DNA from: an uncultured Paracoccaceae bacterium
GTDB lineage: Bacteria; Pseudomonadota; Alphaproteobacteria; Rhodobacterales; Rhodobacteraceae
Direction: 5' to 3'
Assembly: GCA_937922155.1 (NCBI GenBank)
Contig: CAKZVL010000108.1
Coordinates: forward strand, 1 to 56,368
DNA length: 56,368 nucleotides
Position numbers and translations under genes: made by a program. The notes beneath the pieces were generated by a model that was not told the origin of the DNA, searched no databases, and saw only the letters and a list, made by a program, of their open reading frames with translations. Numbering within the stretch: the first letter of the stretch is position 1; every line of letters starts with the position of its first letter. Shown here in pieces: positions 55,077 to 56,368 of this stretch.

Positions 55077-56368
55077 CTACCCGCACTTGGAAAAGCCGCA
55101 AGAGGCACAAGTCATGCACCCTTCAACCATGCGCAGCTCATCAGATCCGCACGACGTGCAGGCCTTTTTGGGGCGGTTGTCCATCGCGACAACGTCGGAC
55201 TGCGGGTCGGTTTTCAAACCCATCCCCTCGCCTTCCAAAAACCCGATGGCGACCATATGCTTTTCAATCACTCCGCCGATCGCCGCGAGGATAGACGGCA
55301 CATATTTGCCCTGCATCCAAGCACCGCCCCGCGGATCAAACACCGCCTTAAGCTCCTCCACCACAAAGGACACATCGCCCCCGCGCCGGAACACTGCACT
55401 GATCATCCGCGTCAGCGCCACGGTCCAGGCGAAATGCTCCATGTTTTTCGAGTTAATGAAAATCTCGAACGGGCGATTGTGCCCTGCAACCACGATGTCA
55501 TTGATCGTGATATAAATCGCATGCTCTGAATCCGGCCATTTGAGTTTGTAGGTCTGCCCTTCCAGCTCTGTCGGGCGATCCAGCGGTTCGGACATATAAA
55601 CGACATCGCCGGTTGAGGGGGTGGAGCCTCCGGCGGGAGTATTTTTGGCAAGATGATCAGGGGCGTCATCGCCGAAGAGGAGCCAACCGGGGGAGACGTT
55701 CAGTGCAACCGCAAGTTTTTCAACAGTATCGCCCTTAGGACTCGCTACTTTTTCTGTGACAATATCTCTGACCGCCGTATGATTTAAACCAGCCTGCTTG
55801 GCTATAGCACTGTTGTTTGTGCCTCGAAACTCAATCGCTGAGAGGAGCCGCTCCTTAAGCGTATTGCCTTCAAGTGCAACCTTCTTCTCCTCACTCACCG
55901 ACAACACAGACCCCGTCACGTCATTCGGGCGATAGGTCGTGCAGCCCTTACAGCCTTGATCCCAAGCGGCCATATAGACCTCTTTGAAATCATCAAAGCT
56001 GATATCTTCTGGGCAATTGATCGTCTTAGAGATCGACGAATCAATCCACTTCTGCGCCGCCGCCTGCATGCGCACGTGGTCCAGGGGGGCCAGCGTCTGG
56101 GCGTTGACAAAATGGTCGGGCAAGGGCGCGTCACCCTTCAGCTCGCGCCACAGCTGCACGGCGTAATCCACGACTTCTTCTTCGGTCTTGGTGCCGTCTT
56201 TTTGCAAAACCTTGCGGGTATAGGCATAGGCGAACACAGGTTCGATGCCGCTAGACACGTTGCCCGCGTACAGCGAAATCGTGCCAGTGGGCGCGATAGA
56301 GGTCAGCAAAGCGTTACGGATACCATGCTCGCGGATCGCGTCGCGCACGTCGTCGTCCATCGCCATCA
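55077..56368 (-). CDS. nrdJ: Vitamin B12-dependent ribonucleotide reductase, C-terminal part, with HTH insert
   Basis: The gene is cut by the window edge; the last 430 or so residues are seen. NrdJ is the class II adenosylcobalamin enzyme that makes deoxynucleotides with or without oxygen. NALLTSIAPTGTISLYAGNV, SKTINCPEDISFDDFKEVYM and AAWDQGCKGCTTYRPNDVTG belong to the catalytic barrel. YKLKWPDSEHAIYITINDIV, VALTRMISAVFRRGGDVSFV and the Cys-rich end (CTSCG, VEGCMTCASCGFSKCG) form the C-terminal domain. Between them, about 65 residues (55668-55862) read as an XRE-type helix-turn-helix, with a repeat-derived stretch after it. The frame is intact, so this is not obviously a pseudogene. Confidence 0.93.
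   Translation of the reverse strand, partial: MAMDDDVRDAIREHGIRNALLTSIAPTGTISLYAGNVSSGIEPVFAYAYTRKVLQKDGTKTEEEVVDYAVQLWRELKGDAPLPDHFVNAQTLAPLDHVRMQAAAQKWIDSSISKTINCPEDISFDDFKEVYMAAWDQGCKGCTTYRPNDVTGSVLSVSEEKKVALEGNTLKERLLSAIEFRGTNNSAIAKQAGLNHTAVRDIVTEKVASPKGDTVEKLAVALNVSPGWLLFGDDAPDHLAKNTPAGGSTPSTGDVVYMSEPLDRPTELEGQTYKLKWPDSEHAIYITINDIVVAGHNRPFEIFINSKNMEHFAWTVALTRMISAVFRRGGDVSFVVEELKAVFDPRGGAWMQGKYVPSILAAIGGVIEKHMVAIGFLEGEGMGLKTDPQSDVVAMDNRPKKACTSCGSDELRMVEGCMTCASCGFSKCG
55627..55658 (+). repeat. Copy 3 of the repeat, embedded in nrdJ coding sequence
   Basis: On the plus strand (antisense to nrdJ): CCTCCGGCGGGAGTATTTTT then GGCAAGATGATC. It is translated in nrdJ as DHLAKNTPAGG. It matches the copy before folD at 19 of 20 positions over GAGTATTTTTNGCAAGATGA and aligns with the copy before the 209-aa gene. 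It forms a CTCC/GGAG hairpin followed by T residues on the plus strand. Confidence 0.7.
55668..55862 (-). other. XRE/Cro-type helix-turn-helix domain inserted in NrdJ
   Basis: Residues about 169-233 of the visible fragment: TLKERLLSAIEFRGTNNSAI, AKQAGLNHTAVRDIVTEK, then ASPKGDTVEKLAVALNVSPG, WLLFG. This is the five-helix layout of Cro/CI-type repressors: helix 1, AIAKQAGL as helix 2, NHTAVRDIV as recognition helix, then TVEKLAVALNV and a WLL/FG end. It lies between the barrel end (NDVTGSVLSVSEEKK) and the C-terminal start (GDVVYMSEPLDRP), which are continuous in the ordinary NrdJ proteins I recall. Confidence 0.75.

Noticed and set aside
55611-55889. Intein in nrdJ
   Set aside because: The insert lacks the Cys/Ser start, block B histidine and His-Asn plus nucleophile end of inteins, is far too short, and reads instead as a helix-turn-helix.
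1-56368. tRNA, rRNA, insertion sequence, prophage or CRISPR features
   Set aside because: Reading both strands gave no cloverleaf or CCA-end tRNA patterns, no transposase or integrase other than XerC, and no regularly spaced direct repeats.

Overview
The window looks like chromosomal DNA of a roseobacter-type alphaproteobacterium (Rhodobacterales, Roseobacter/Loktanella/Octadecabacter-like). This is inferred from protein content: a Tad pilus locus with an OmpA-type lipoprotein in place of CpaD, a B12-dependent class II ribonucleotide reductase (NrdJ), phosphatidylcholine synthase, formate-THF ligase next to FolD, a DUF1127 protein, and a ruv-ybgC-tol-pal-tilS-ftsH gene run. No rRNA, tRNA, CRISPR array, IS element or prophage is visible. 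Coding density is very high. The only stretch above 300 bases without a full-size gene is 46064-46469 between ileS and asd, and it holds a leader-peptide attenuator.

Layout. 1-180: two operator-like dyads (GGTA-N6-TACC) and a doubtful 43-codon ORF. 149-346: a small conserved-looking minus-strand gene. 524-12364 (plus): the Tad pilus locus, in the order Flp pilin, cpaB, cpaC, OmpA lipoprotein, cpaE/tadZ, cpaF/tadA, tadB, tadC, two TPR lipoproteins, prepilin peptidase cpaA/tadV, and an AAA+ ATPase of unknown role. 12420-15562 (plus): two members of the ligase-associated DNA repair set (Lhr-type helicase and PdeM phosphoesterase). 15559-18964 (minus): folD, fhs and a MOSC protein. 19085-30798 (minus): ruvC-ruvA-ruvB-unknown-ybgC-tolQ-tolR-tolA-tolB-pal-cpoB-tilS-ftsH, which links Holliday-junction processing, the cell-envelope Tol-Pal machine, tRNA-Ile modification and membrane proteolysis. 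31074-36382: DUF1127 protein, small membrane protein, prmA, msrA, MFS transporter and a chemoreceptor. 36433-41887: priA (minus), transaldolase, DUF484, xerC and pcs (plus). 41884-46063 (minus): ileS-ogt-EamA transporter, overlapping stop to start. 46305-47504 (plus): attenuator and asd. 47501-51063 (minus): rpsD, then hisC-tyrC-extensin. 51255-52301: aldo/keto reductase. 52305-54314: GGDEF/EAL protein. 54452-56368: nrdJ (cut by the window edge) and a methyltransferase.

Three signals deserve most attention. First, upstream of asd a 22-codon ORF rich in Thr, Met and Lys codons overlaps one arm of a strong antiterminator that competes with an intrinsic terminator; Thr, Met and Lys are the end products of the Asd pathway. 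Second, NrdJ carries an XRE/Cro-type helix-turn-helix domain of about 65 residues in the linker ahead of its C-terminal domain, next to a copy of an intergenic repeat read as coding sequence. Third, that repeat (hairpin, T-tract, then GGCAAGATGA) occurs three times, and one copy is the entire ruvB to next-gene spacer and supplies the next gene's start codon.

All family calls are made by eye from the translated sequences; no database search was run. Start codons were adjusted by ribosome-binding sites and family N-termini where stated.
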